The position numbers and the translations under genes were made by a program. Of a stretch of 64,000 nucleotides of DNA, positions 50,530-59,044 are shown in pieces (position 1 is the first letter of the stretch; the number at the start of each line of letters is the position of its first letter). Source of the stretch: Ruminiclostridium hungatei (GTDB lineage: Bacteria; Bacillota; Clostridia; Acetivibrionales; DSM-1351); contig NZ_MZGX01000028.1 of assembly GCF_002051585.1 (NCBI RefSeq), positions 1 to 64,000 on the forward strand. The letters are read 5' to 3'. Below the pieces are notes generated by a model. It was not told the origin of the DNA, ran no database searches, and saw only the letters and a program-made list of their open reading frames with translations.

Positions 50530-51588
50530 TTAAAACCTTCCTTTTGAATGTTCCTTCTGGATTTTTGCTATCTGACGCCCCCATTGCTTTTCCTGAAGTC
50601 GCAGCTTTCCGTTTCTTTTAGCTTCCAGATGTGCCAGCTCCTTCTGGAGCTTTTGCCAGCTTTCCCACCTTTTTTTCTCCAGCTTTCCGGAAGCAAGTGC
50701 CTCAACAACAGCGCAGCCCGGCTCATTTTCATGCCTGCAGTCATGGAACCTGCAGCTTTCAACAAGCTGTTCAATGTCTCCGAACATGATATCCATACCT
50801 GTATCAGTTTCCCACAGGGAGAGCATCCGCATCCCGGGGGTATCAAGTAAAAGGCCTCCTCCCGGCAAAAGCACCAGTTCTCTGTGTGTGGTGGTATGTC
50901 TGCCCTTGCTGTCGTCCTGCCGTATCGACTGTGTTTTTAAGAGCTCCTCTCCCGCCAGCCGGTTCACCAGGGTGGACTTTCCAACTCCTGAGGAACCCAG
51001 AAGTGCAACTGTTTTTCCAGGCAGCAGATATTTTCTGATTTCTTCAATACCCTGACCTGTCACAGAGCTTATGGCAAAAACCTCTACACCCGGCGCAGCA
51101 GCATATACCAGACTGGTTTTTTCAGCGGCATCCTCGCAGCAGTCCGCCTTGGTGAGCACCACCACCGGCAGGGCTCCGCTGTCCCAGGCGGCAATCAGAT
51201 ACCGTTCAAGCCTCCTTAAATTAAAATCCCTGTTCAAGGATTGTATCAGAAAGACCGTATCTGCATTTGCCGCTACAACCTGCTCTTTTACTTCAATTCC
51301 CGCGGCAGCTCTTGAAAATTTTGTCCTTCTCTCCAGTACAAACCTTATGACAACACCCGTTCCCTGTAAACTGCTTTCCAGTGCCACCCAGTCTCCCACT
51401 GCAAGCTGCATGCTGTCATCCCCCCTGGCTATGGGTCTGCCGGCAGACAACTCACCTTTGCCGGTGGCAATTCTGAGCTGCTGTCCGAAGTCGGCAATAA
51501 TACGCCCGGGGAACATGCCCTCGTCAGCCTTTCTGTTCCATTCTCCTTCAAAATAATCATTCCATCCATAATCTTTTAAATTTATCAT
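50530..51588 (-). CDS. rsgA: Ribosome small subunit-dependent GTPase A
   Basis: A 352-aa circularly permuted GTPase that checks 30S maturation. It has an N-terminal OB fold (AVGDWVALESSLQGTGVVIRFVLERRTKFSR), G4 TKAD (about 147), G1 LLGSSGVGKSTL (about 196), G3 DTPGMR, and a C-terminal zinc site with Cys/His (CRFHDCRHENEPGCAV). ATG 51588 overlaps the stop of a 49-aa gene (TGATG), so it is coupled to that gene. Confidence 0.95.
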   Translation of the reverse strand: MINLKDYGWNDYFEGEWNRKADEGMFPGRIIADFGQQLRIATGKGELSAGRPIARGDDSMQLAVGDWVALESSLQGTGVVIRFVLERRTKFSRAAAGIEVKEQVVAANADTVFLIQSLNRDFNLRRLERYLIAAWDSGALPVVVLTKADCCEDAAEKTSLVYAAAPGVEVFAISSVTGQGIEEIRKYLLPGKTVALLGSSGVGKSTLVNRLAGEELLKTQSIRQDDSKGRHTTTHRELVLLPGGGLLLDTPGMRMLSLWETDTGMDIMFGDIEQLVESCRFHDCRHENEPGCAVVEALASGKLEKKRWESWQKLQKELAHLEAKRNGKLRLQEKQWGRQIAKIQKEHSKGRF

Positions 51589-51737
51589 CAATAATCATCC
51601 TTTATAAATTTCTTTTCCGACTGTCTTCTTTTCTTTTTGTTTTTCAGGTTGTTTTCCTGAATTCTTGTTCTGGGATTAATAACCCAGCTTCCGCGTACTT
51701 CTCTCATATAATCAAAGGTACTTTTCTTTTTAGTCAT
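51588..51737 (-). CDS. Small basic protein coupled to rsgA
   Basis: A 49-aa ORF (MTKKKSTFDYMREVRGSW, then VINPRTRIQENNLKNKKKRR) with GGAGG eight bases before its ATG and a TGATG overlap with rsgA. It is highly basic and lacks a membrane segment, suggesting RNA or ribosome association. I do not recognise the family. The tight coupling and good codon pattern make it likely to be real. Confidence 0.7.
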   Translation of the reverse strand: MTKKKSTFDYMREVRGSWVINPRTRIQENNLKNKKKRRQSEKKFIKDDY

Positions 51738-51869
51738 AATAGCCTCCATTCTGTGCCATATGCACATTTACAATAAACTGCAGGAATAATCCGGGCTCGT
51801 TGCTATTAGCATTCCACCTGGTAAGCAAAAACATCATTTATCCGGAGCACAAGCCCAAAAAGGGCATAA

Positions 51870-52203
51870 AAATTCCGCAGATACGACCACCTGCGGAAGA
51901 AAAAGACAAATAAAAAAACACGCCAACTCCGCGTGCACATCCACTCAATAATAAAATCCGGAAACAAAAATAACCTGCTCCAGATCAATACTGATGCTTT
52001 TAATTGCATTCACCATTTAGTTGCTCGAAAGAAGCTGCACTGCAGCAAAGTACGCTAAAAAGCTTTCTTTGCAGGCTGTGCCAATATTAAATTAGCAAAG
52101 AGCCACCTCAACAATCAATTTTAAAGACATATACCAACAACTCCTTTCGTTAAATTTATTTACAACCTATATAATTATAAGGTATTTTTAAAGCCTCTGT
52201 CAA
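51870..52203 (-). ncRNA. Short transcript with consensus promoter, tiny ORF and tandem terminators
   Basis: On the minus strand TTGACA (52198-52203) and TATAAT (52174-52179), 18 bases apart, form a consensus promoter. AAAGGAG then precedes ATG for a 12-codon ORF, MSLKLIVEVALC (52080-52118 or so). Two terminators follow: CACGC/GCGTG with seven T (about 51911-51935) and TTCCGCAG/CTGCGGAA with TTTTT (about 51870-51897). It could be a small RNA, a leader-peptide attenuator for the downstream 49-aa gene and rsgA, or a peptide gene. Confidence 0.5.
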
Positions 52204-52304
52204 TAACATGTTACCTGTATTTTACATATTATGATATGAATAGCCGGATGATTGTATAAATTTAAATTCGTTGTTCAATAATATTTAAAAGAGGTGGCAT
52301 AAAT

Positions 52305-52583
52305 TTGGGAAAATATATTAAAAATCCTATACCGGTTGAGGCAATAGAATATAGTACCGGTATGGAAGACGGCTTTGACGAACTGGATATTGCTGTTAAT
52401 TCCGGCCTTGACTCAGAGCATTATGAAAATCCTGCAGATTTAAATAAAATACCATATATTTATACTCTTGAAGGAAAGCATTATATCAATAAAGGCGACT
52501 ATATCATAACCGGCGTTGACGGAGAAAGATATCCCTGCAAAAGGGAAATCTTTCTGAAAACCTATTCCCCGGCCAATATATAG
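52305..52583 (+). CDS. Small hypothetical protein (phage-type domain)
   Basis: A 92-aa acidic protein starting with TTG after AAGAGGTGG. The C-terminal KGDYIITGVDGERYPCKREIFLKTY segment resembles a short domain often found in phage-derived proteins; the function is unknown. It stands alone, facing the TIR-SLATT genes. Confidence 0.7.
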   Translation: MGKYIKNPIPVEAIEYSTGMEDGFDELDIAVNSGLDSEHYENPADLNKIPYIYTLEGKHYINKGDYIITGVDGERYPCKREIFLKTYSPANI

Positions 52584-52587
52584 CTGC

Positions 52588-53034
52588 TCAGGTTTTATCC
52601 GGCTTAATCATGCTGAGCTCGGTACTTCTCCAGTTGCTGTTTTCCTTTTCCAGTATTGAGTTTACTATGCTTATGAGAATTTCTCCCTTGTTCTGGCAGT
52701 TATAAGGATTGCAACTGTTAATATACAAATCCTTCTGGTGCTTTAATGCTTCAGCCACCATCCTGTACTCAATCCAGAGCTTGTGATAGCCAAAGGTGGC
52801 ATTAAATGCGGATACTACGGTTATAATCGACCCCATGAGGGCCACAATGTATTTAGCTGCCGAAAATGTGTCAATAAACAAAGTTGTAAAGGGTATCAGC
52901 GCAGACAGGATTATGTCCAGCACCACCAGCGTGGTGTAGCGTTTTTTGTTAAGTACGGATTTCTCGTCATAGTAATCCAGATTTCCATTGAGATAGTTTT
53001 CTGCATTTCTATCATTCTCTTTTATGTCTTCCAT
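52588..53034 (-). CDS. SLATT-domain membrane protein
   Basis: A 148-aa protein with two adjacent membrane helices (about 33-54 and 62-84), then a cytosolic helical part (YHKLWIEYRMVAEALKHQKDLYINSCNPY). This is the SLATT/DUF4231 pattern (SMODS and SLOG-associating two-transmembrane), proposed as pore-forming effectors in nucleotide-signalling conflict systems. It lies 44 bases downstream of a TIR gene. In such pairs the TIR protein would sense or signal and the membrane protein would kill or arrest the cell. The function here is inferred. Confidence 0.75.
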   Translation of the reverse strand: MEDIKENDRNAENYLNGNLDYYDEKSVLNKKRYTTLVVLDIILSALIPFTTLFIDTFSAAKYIVALMGSIITVVSAFNATFGYHKLWIEYRMVAEALKHQKDLYINSCNPYNCQNKGEILISIVNSILEKENSNWRSTELSMIKPDKT

Positions 53035-53078
53035 AATCTGTTCACCAATCTGTTCCCCCTAAAGCCCACTTTTCCGTC

Positions 53079-53492
53079 TCAGTATTTTAAAATCTGTTCC
53101 TCCAGCATTTTGACTACCTTCCCGGGATTGTTTGAATAGAACACCTTCCTGGCAACTATTGCCCTGGGAATCCTTAAATCTTCATTCACATTTATGCTTT
53201 CATCTATTACTACGGGAAGGATTTCTTTTATTTTGCTGTTCATAAGCAGCCTTATTGCTTCGTCAAGTTCAAGCCGCACAAATTCACTTTCCAGTGAGTT
53301 TCTGGATATAAAAAGCACAAATAAGTCCGACTCTCTCAACCTGTCCAGTATAAAATCCATGGAGGTATTTATGTTATAAGGCTGCATGTAAAAAATCAGC
53401 CTGTATTTATCAGGCAGTAATCTCATATGGCTGATAATGCTCTTAATAAAATCATAGTCCTTGCTGCTGCAGGATAAAAATATATTGATCAT
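53079..53492 (-). CDS. TIR-domain protein
   Basis: A 137-aa protein that is almost only a TIR domain: INIFLSCSSKDYDFIKSIISHM (strand A and BB-loop region), ESDLFVLFISRNSLESEFVRLELDEAI with the likely catalytic Glu in the SEFVRLELDEA helix, and a final RAIVARKVFYSN strand. Bacterial TIR domains cleave NAD+ or make signalling molecules in anti-phage defence. Paired with the SLATT gene downstream, it is a candidate two-gene defence system. GAGG precedes the ATG. Confidence 0.75.
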   Translation of the reverse strand: MINIFLSCSSKDYDFIKSIISHMRLLPDKYRLIFYMQPYNINTSMDFILDRLRESDLFVLFISRNSLESEFVRLELDEAIRLLMNSKIKEILPVVIDESINVNEDLRIPRAIVARKVFYSNNPGKVVKMLEEQILKY

Positions 53493-53591
53493 TCAAAGCC
53501 TCACCCATTTACGCTGAGAGTCATCAATATATTTTATGCTTGTACCCTCTAATACATGCCTGATTAAAAGGTTTTAACCGGCAAATATGCA

Positions 53592-53640
53592 ACGAAACCT
53601 ATGAATACATATATAAATAATATTTATTCATAGGTTTCGT
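53592..53640. repeat. 16-bp perfect inverted repeat between TIR gene and secreted-protein gene
   Basis: ACGAAACCTATGAATA at 53592-53607 and its exact complement at 53625-53640, loop of 17. Neither strand has a T run next to the stem, so it is not a standard terminator; it may be an RNA-stabilising hairpin or an operator. Confidence 0.5.
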
Positions 53641-53711
53641 CGGCCGTATAACCGGAGACGGGAAGACTGATGAAAGTTGTCACTTTAAATAAAAAATCAA
53701 GTGCATACATA

Positions 53712-54356
53712 TTATTTTAATTTGATTGAGCTTACTTTCAGCACATTGCCCTCAAGGAAACCTGTAACGGTTATTTCAGGAACTTTCTTGGAGGTTGAAG
53801 CAGGGATTATCTTTTCCTTGGCCAATTTATGTCCATATGCGTCAAATTTATAATATTTGTAGCTCCCATCCTTCTGCTTCACGGACAAACCATAACCGCT
53901 GCTTTCACAATGGGGGCAATTCAGGCAGGCTGCACCCATTTCAGACGGATTCTCAAGCTTTGGACTGCAATCCGAGTCACCCAGCCAACCAGTATAGGTC
54001 TGCTCCTTTGATGGAAGCCTGGTTATAGATATTACCTGAACAGTATTGTTTTTTATGTTGCCGTTTACACTGACAGCTTCACCGAGCTTTAGCTTACCGG
54101 CTGAAATGAGACTCTTAGCTGCCTTCTGACCGGTTGTATCAAATACCATATATTTTTTTGTTCCATCCTTACTGATTGTTTCTATTCCGTACTTATTATT
54201 TTTTACTTTTATTATTCCTTTATATATATAGCCTGCAACTTTTTTATTTGCGGTGGTTTGCGTCCGGTCTGCACTGGCGGCTTCTGCCAGTATGACGTTA
54301 GTGAATGCCAGCGACAGCAGCAAAACCAAAATTACAATTATTTTTATGGCTTTCAT
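53712..54356 (-). CDS. Secreted Cys-motif protein, partner of the SafE-cupredoxin protein
   Basis: A 214-aa protein with a signal peptide (about 1-27, ending AEAAS). Two similar OB-like halves follow (KYGIETISKDGTKKYMVFDTTGQKAAKSLI and GYGLSVKQKDGSYKYYKFDAYGHKLAKEKI), with a Cys-rich loop between (GWLGDSDCSPKL...AACLNCPHCE) that could bind metal. I start at MKAIKIIV after AAGGAGG. It is 10 bases after the stop of a metal-type membrane protein, and probably works with it in extracytoplasmic metal or redox handling. Confidence 0.75.
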   Translation of the reverse strand: MKAIKIIVILVLLLSLAFTNVILAEAASADRTQTTANKKVAGYIYKGIIKVKNNKYGIETISKDGTKKYMVFDTTGQKAAKSLISAGKLKLGEAVSVNGNIKNNTVQVISITRLPSKEQTYTGWLGDSDCSPKLENPSEMGAACLNCPHCESSGYGLSVKQKDGSYKYYKFDAYGHKLAKEKIIPASTSKKVPEITVTGFLEGNVLKVSSIKLK

Positions 54357-54366
54357 AATAACCTCC

Positions 54367-55398
54367 TTAATCAATAACCTTTATTTTACTTTTTATCATG
54401 CCCATCCAGCAGGTGTAGACAATATCTCCTGCTTTCTCAGGAATAAACTCTATCACATTGTCACCGGGAAGGATTTTCTTTTCGATTTTCAGGTCGGGAA
54501 TAATTATTTCGTTATTGCATTCATTAAGTTCTTCTGCTGCTGCCCTCAGGTTCCAGCGTACCTTTATACCTTTTTTAACTACAATAACCGGGTATTCATA
54601 TGCTTTTATTTCCGAATCTATCAGTTGAACTTCCGCCGTAATTCCGGGAGCCGAGGTATATTCATACTTGGACTGTCCTCCAAAAGGTAGGCCCAAATCA
54701 ATGCCCGCCAGGGCCAAGCCCCTGCCTGACATGTTAAAACCCAGAATAAGAATGACTACAGCGCTTATAACAGTTATGATTTTTGAGTGTTTTTTGAATA
54801 ATGCAGAGTTGACAACCCCAAAAGCAAATACCAGGGGAACTGTTCCCAGTGCAAAAACAAAGGACGAAACTGCACCTGATAATACACTTTTTGTTCCCAG
54901 GGCATAAAGCTGTACCATCTGAAGGGGACCGCAAGGCATAAGACCGCTTAATAAACCGATTATTAATTTGCTTCTGTATCTGCCTGTAAAGACTTTTTTG
55001 GCAATGGAAGAGGGTAAGCTTATATTAAGCCTTCGTAGTACAGGAAAAACATTCAGCATTTTGATTGACAGCAGTATCATAAAAATTCCTCCCAAAAGAG
55101 GAACTATACCTTTCCATATGCCGTGGGGGCTGAATACGTGGCCTATTCCCCCTGCCAGCCCGCCGATTATTGAGTAGGATAACACCCTTCCGGCATTATA
55201 GGCTGCATTGTGTGAAATCCCCTTACCGCTCATACTGCCGGATAAAACAAGGCCGCCGCACATTCCAATGCAGTGAAAGGCTGTAAGCAGGCCAAACAGG
55301 AACAGTAATCCAAGACTTGCCCTGTCTCCCAGCACAGGGAGGTATTCCAGCGAAAACAGCCTTGTCAGGAAGCCTGTTATATGTGTCAAATGTTCCAA
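54367..55398 (-). CDS. SafE/DsbD_2-type membrane protein with C-terminal cupredoxin-like domain
   Basis: A 343-aa protein. Residues about 25-235 form six membrane helices of the UreH/SafE (PF13386) type with FHCIGMCGG and LMPCGPLQ motifs containing paired cysteines in the membrane. The C-terminal 100 residues resemble a cupredoxin (VVKKGIKVRWNLRAAAEELNECNNEIII, FIPEKAGDIVYTCWMGM) with Cys and Met as possible copper ligands. Such proteins take part in copper or heavy-metal export and cytochrome or redox maturation. It starts with TTG after GGGGGGAGAA. Confidence 0.82.
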   Translation of the reverse strand: MEHLTHITGFLTRLFSLEYLPVLGDRASLGLLFLFGLLTAFHCIGMCGGLVLSGSMSGKGISHNAAYNAGRVLSYSIIGGLAGGIGHVFSPHGIWKGIVPLLGGIFMILLSIKMLNVFPVLRRLNISLPSSIAKKVFTGRYRSKLIIGLLSGLMPCGPLQMVQLYALGTKSVLSGAVSSFVFALGTVPLVFAFGVVNSALFKKHSKIITVISAVVILILGFNMSGRGLALAGIDLGLPFGGQSKYEYTSAPGITAEVQLIDSEIKAYEYPVIVVKKGIKVRWNLRAAAEELNECNNEIIIPDLKIEKKILPGDNVIEFIPEKAGDIVYTCWMGMIKSKIKVID

Positions 55399-55497
55399 TT
55401 CTTCTCCCCCCTGTCTTTAGTGGTGCTTTTAAGTGATGCTTTTAAGTGATGCTTTTAAAGGTAATAGTCCAGTGCTCCGTGCTCCCATGGGCTCATT

Positions 55498-56823
55498 TCA
55501 GGCAACCTCCTCAGAGCTGCTTTGAAATGCTCCGGCAAACGCCCTTTCCAAATCCTCTATCAAATCCTTGGCATCCTCAAGTCCTATTGAAAGCCGGATA
55601 GTTTCCGGAGAGATTTTCGCCAGCAATTGCTCGTCGGCAGTCAGCTCTCCGTGAGTGGTTTTGGGCGCATTTATAATCAGAGATCGGGCGTCTCCCACAT
55701 TTGCGTGGTAGCTGAAGATTTTTGCAGAATCAATAAAAGTTTTTATTTGTTCTTCCGAAGCCCTTAAGCCAAAGGTGAATACGGAACCCGCGCCTTTTGG
55801 GAAATACTTCTGAGCCAGCTTTCCGTATTTGCTGTCTTTAGCGTGGGGATGCAGCACCCAGGCCACCTCCTTTTTTGCTTCCAGATATCTGATTATTTTC
55901 TCAGTATTTGAAACCTGCTTTTGAACCCGCTCGGAAAGAGTTTCAAGGCCCAGCAGGGCAAGATATGCATCAAAGGGGCCCAGCGCCGCCCCAAAATAAG
56001 CCAAATAATTAATGCGGATTCTTGTGGTAAAGGCAGCATTCCCGAAGGCTTCTATAAAGCTTCTTCCCCTTCCCTGTGCATCCCTGAGCATATATACAGG
56101 GGCTGTAAATTGCGGGAACTTGCCGTTGCCCCAATTGAACCTGCCACTTTCAAGCACCAGTCCGGCAATTGCATTTCCATGCCCGTTCAGAGCCTTTGTG
56201 GCGGAGTAGATAACTATGTCCGCTCCGTATTTAATAGGATTTAAAAGGTATGGGGTTGCAAAGGTATTATCAACTATAAGGGGTATATCGTGCTCATGTG
56301 CAATTGCGGCCAGTGCTTCCAAATCTGCAATGGCTGCATTGGGATTGCTTATGCTTTCAACAAAAAGAGCCTTTGTATCAGGTCTGATTTTGCTGCGCCA
56401 CTGCTCAAGGTCATCAATATCCTCCACCTGGTCAATTTCTATATTGAAGTTTGGATAGATTTTTTTAAAGCTGTCAAAGGTACCTCCATAAACCTGAGCC
56501 GTTGTCAGGATTCTTCCGCCGCCTTCGGCAACATTGAACAAGGAATAAGTCACTGCAGCCATACCGGAGCCCACTGCTATTGCCGAAGCGGCTCCGTCAA
56601 GAGCCGCCACTCTTTTTTCCAGTACATCCACCGTAGGATTTCCCACTCTGGTATACAGGTAACCGAATTCTGAAAAGCTGAACAATCTTGCCGCTCTGTC
56701 AGTATCACCCAAATCAAAGGAAGCCGTCTGATAAACCGGCACTGCAACTGAATAATTGTGTTCCTTCGGGTCATAACCTGCTCTTACCTTCAAGGTATCA
56801 AAACCTAAGTCTGAGAACGCCAT
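55498..56823 (-). CDS. O-acetylhomoserine sulfhydrylase
   Basis: A 441-aa Cys/Met metabolism PLP enzyme making homocysteine (from sulfide) or methionine (from methanethiol) out of O-acetylhomoserine. The length and insertions match the OAH sulfhydrylase (MetY) branch: TLKVRAGYDPKEHNYSVAVPVYQTASF, YTRVGNPTV, the PLP-lysine segment YSATKALNGHGNAIAG, and SLIINAPKTTHGEL. It is last in the sulfur operon. In Rhodospirillum the enzyme uses methanethiol released by methylthio-alkane reductase, so its presence here matters for the nitrogenase-like genes upstream. Confidence 0.92.
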   Translation of the reverse strand: MAFSDLGFDTLKVRAGYDPKEHNYSVAVPVYQTASFDLGDTDRAARLFSFSEFGYLYTRVGNPTVDVLEKRVAALDGAASAIAVGSGMAAVTYSLFNVAEGGGRILTTAQVYGGTFDSFKKIYPNFNIEIDQVEDIDDLEQWRSKIRPDTKALFVESISNPNAAIADLEALAAIAHEHDIPLIVDNTFATPYLLNPIKYGADIVIYSATKALNGHGNAIAGLVLESGRFNWGNGKFPQFTAPVYMLRDAQGRGRSFIEAFGNAAFTTRIRINYLAYFGAALGPFDAYLALLGLETLSERVQKQVSNTEKIIRYLEAKKEVAWVLHPHAKDSKYGKLAQKYFPKGAGSVFTFGLRASEEQIKTFIDSAKIFSYHANVGDARSLIINAPKTTHGELTADEQLLAKISPETIRLSIGLEDAKDLIEDLERAFAGAFQSSSEEVA

Positions 56824-56895
56824 AAATACACCTCTCTCATTTAATTAATTTTATGATTCACTTAACCGCCGGCAAGTATGAAATCAGATGTCGTA

Positions 56896-57804
56896 CTAGT
56901 AAATGTTTTTGCTGATATACCGGTCACCCCGGTCAGGAAGGAGCACCACAATATTTGCCACTTCGACTCTTTCAGCTATGACCCTTGCCGCATACAGCGC
57001 AGCACCCGAGGAGGTTCCCGCAAGCACACCCTCTTTCCCTGCCAGCAGCTTAACCTCCTGCAAGGCTTGAAAATCATTGACCTTAATCACTTCGTCAATT
57101 AATGAATTGTCCATGGTTTCAGGCATGAAAGTGTTTCCTATGCCTTCTATGCTGTAGCAGCCCGGCAGTCCTCCGCCCATGGTTGAGCCCACCGGGTCGG
57201 CCAGAATTCCCTTGACATGCGGGTTTCTTTCCTTTAAGTATTTCAGGACTCCTGAAATAGTACCTCCACTGCCTGCCCCTGCAACCACATAGTCAATTTT
57301 TCCATCCAGGTCCCTGAAAATTTCCGGTCCGGTTGTCTCATAATGTATCTTTGGATTGGCCATATTGGTGAACTGGCTCAGGCATATGGAATTATCAATA
57401 GCTGAAAGCAGCTCCTGCACTTTTTCAAAAGCTCCGCTCATGCCTTTTTCCAGTGGAGTATGGATTATTTCCGCCCCTAGAGCTTTCATTATTACCTGCT
57501 TTTCCAGAGAAAATTTTTCAGGGACGGCAAATACCACTCTATAGCCTTTGTTCAAAGCTGCGAGGGCAATACCGATTCCTGCATTTCCTGCCGTGGCTTC
57601 CAAAATGGTTGTGCCTGCCGAAAGAAGTCCTTTTCTTTCGGCATCCTCCACCAGTGCCGTACCCATTCTGTCTTTTACACTGCCTCCGGGATTTAAAAGC
57701 TCCAGCTTGGCAAAAAGCTGAACAGTTTCCTTTATCCCCATATTATTAAGCTTCAATATTGGCGTATTTCCGATTAATTCTCGGATATCATTAAAAAATC
57801 TCAT
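56896..57804 (-). CDS. mccA: O-acetylserine-dependent cystathionine beta-synthase / cysteine synthase family
   Basis: A 302-aa fold-type II PLP enzyme: ELIGNTPILKLNN, KLELLNPGGSVKDRMG with the PLP lysine, EATAGNAGIGIALAA, and GAGSGGTISGVLKYL. It lies directly after the mccB-like gene, as in the Bacillus yrhAB (mccAB) pair of reverse transsulfuration, in which it condenses O-acetylserine with homocysteine to cystathionine. It could also act as a cysteine synthase. Confidence 0.88.
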   Translation of the reverse strand: MRFFNDIRELIGNTPILKLNNMGIKETVQLFAKLELLNPGGSVKDRMGTALVEDAERKGLLSAGTTILEATAGNAGIGIALAALNKGYRVVFAVPEKFSLEKQVIMKALGAEIIHTPLEKGMSGAFEKVQELLSAIDNSICLSQFTNMANPKIHYETTGPEIFRDLDGKIDYVVAGAGSGGTISGVLKYLKERNPHVKGILADPVGSTMGGGLPGCYSIEGIGNTFMPETMDNSLIDEVIKVNDFQALQEVKLLAGKEGVLAGTSSGAALYAARVIAERVEVANIVVLLPDRGDRYISKNIY

Positions 57805-57855
57805 AATATTATCTCCCTAAGTCTTAACAAAGCTAAATATGGATGCTCACATCCA

Positions 57856-59040
57856 TCACTTTTTTCTTGCCTTGCTGAAGGCATATTTGAGATCATCAAC
57901 TATTGCTTCCTTATCCTCTATTCCCACAGACAGGCGGATCAGGTTGTCGTCAATCCCAACTTTCCGCCTTATTTCCGGGGGTATTGAAGCATGGGTCATA
58001 CTGGCGGGATGACTTACAAGAGATTCCACTCCTCCAAGGCTTTCTCCAAGGGAAATAAGCTTTACGTTCTGGAAAAATATCCTGATATCATACTCCTGGG
58101 ATAAAATAAAGGAGATCATTGCACCCGGGCCCTTTGCCTGCTTTTTATGAATGTTATAACCAATGGAATCCTCAATGCCGGGGAAAAAAATTCTGGTAAC
58201 CCCATCATGTTCTTTAAGAAATTCAGCTACATATACGGCATTTTCAATATGCCTATCCATCCTCACAGACAAGGTCTTCAGACCCCTTAAAAGCAGCCAG
58301 GAATCGAAGGGAGGCAGAACTCCCCCTGTGGCATTTTGCAGAAATTGAAGCCGGTTTGCAATTTCAGTGTCACCTGTAACCACAAGTCCTGCTATGACAT
58401 CACTGTGACCTCCAATATATTTTGTGGCACTGTGTATTACTATATCGGCCCCAAGTTCCAGCGGCCTTTGCAGATATGGTGTCATAAATGTATTGTCCAC
58501 TATGGTAAGAGCCCCGTTCTTTTTAGCTATCTGAGAAATCTTCCGGATATCTGTTATTGTAAGTAATGGATTTGCGGGGCTTTCAACTATAACGGCTGCA
58601 ATTTCTCCGTTAAATTTACTTTCCACCTCCTGGATATTTGAGGTATCTGCAATTTCATACTCCAGACCGAACCTTTTGAAAACCTTGTCCAGAACTCTAT
58701 AGGTTCCTCCGTATACATTATTTGAAATGATAACCCTGTCACCGCTTTTAAACAGAAGCAGGACTGCTGTAATAGCTGCCATTCCGGAAGCAAAGGCAAA
58801 GCCTGCCGCACCTCTCTCAAGTTCCTTTATAAGTACTTCCAATGCTTCTCTTGTGGGATTGCCGGTTCTTGAATATTCATAGCCCTTGTGCTGTCCCAAT
58901 TCAATCTGCCTGTAAGTAGAGGTCAGATATACCGGCACACTTACCGCTCCCGTTTTTTCATCCCCGTCAATACCGCCATGTATGAGCAGGGTGTTAAAAA
59001 TCCTTTGCAGGTCTGGTTCGGTTATCATTTCATTTTCCAT
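57856..59040 (-). CDS. mccB: Cystathionine gamma-lyase / homocysteine gamma-lyase
   Basis: A 394-aa Cys/Met metabolism PLP enzyme: TLLIHGGIDGDEKTGAVSVPVYLTSTYRQ, YEYSRTGNPTREALE, DNTFMTPYLQRPLELGADIVIHSATKYIGGHSD with the PLP lysine, and SLGGVESLVSHPASMTHASIP. It splits cystathionine to cysteine, ammonia and 2-oxobutyrate. I start at MENEMITEP because AGGAGGG lies upstream; the longer frame would overlap the previous gene. Confidence 0.9.
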   Translation of the reverse strand: MENEMITEPDLQRIFNTLLIHGGIDGDEKTGAVSVPVYLTSTYRQIELGQHKGYEYSRTGNPTREALEVLIKELERGAAGFAFASGMAAITAVLLLFKSGDRVIISNNVYGGTYRVLDKVFKRFGLEYEIADTSNIQEVESKFNGEIAAVIVESPANPLLTITDIRKISQIAKKNGALTIVDNTFMTPYLQRPLELGADIVIHSATKYIGGHSDVIAGLVVTGDTEIANRLQFLQNATGGVLPPFDSWLLLRGLKTLSVRMDRHIENAVYVAEFLKEHDGVTRIFFPGIEDSIGYNIHKKQAKGPGAMISFILSQEYDIRIFFQNVKLISLGESLGGVESLVSHPASMTHASIPPEIRRKVGIDDNLIRLSVGIEDKEAIVDDLKYAFSKARKK

Positions 59041-59044
59041 AATC

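Noticed and set aside
53592-53640. Inverted repeat as a terminator of the secreted-protein operon
   Set aside because: The stem is perfect, but no T run follows on either strand and the loop is long; listed only as a repeat.
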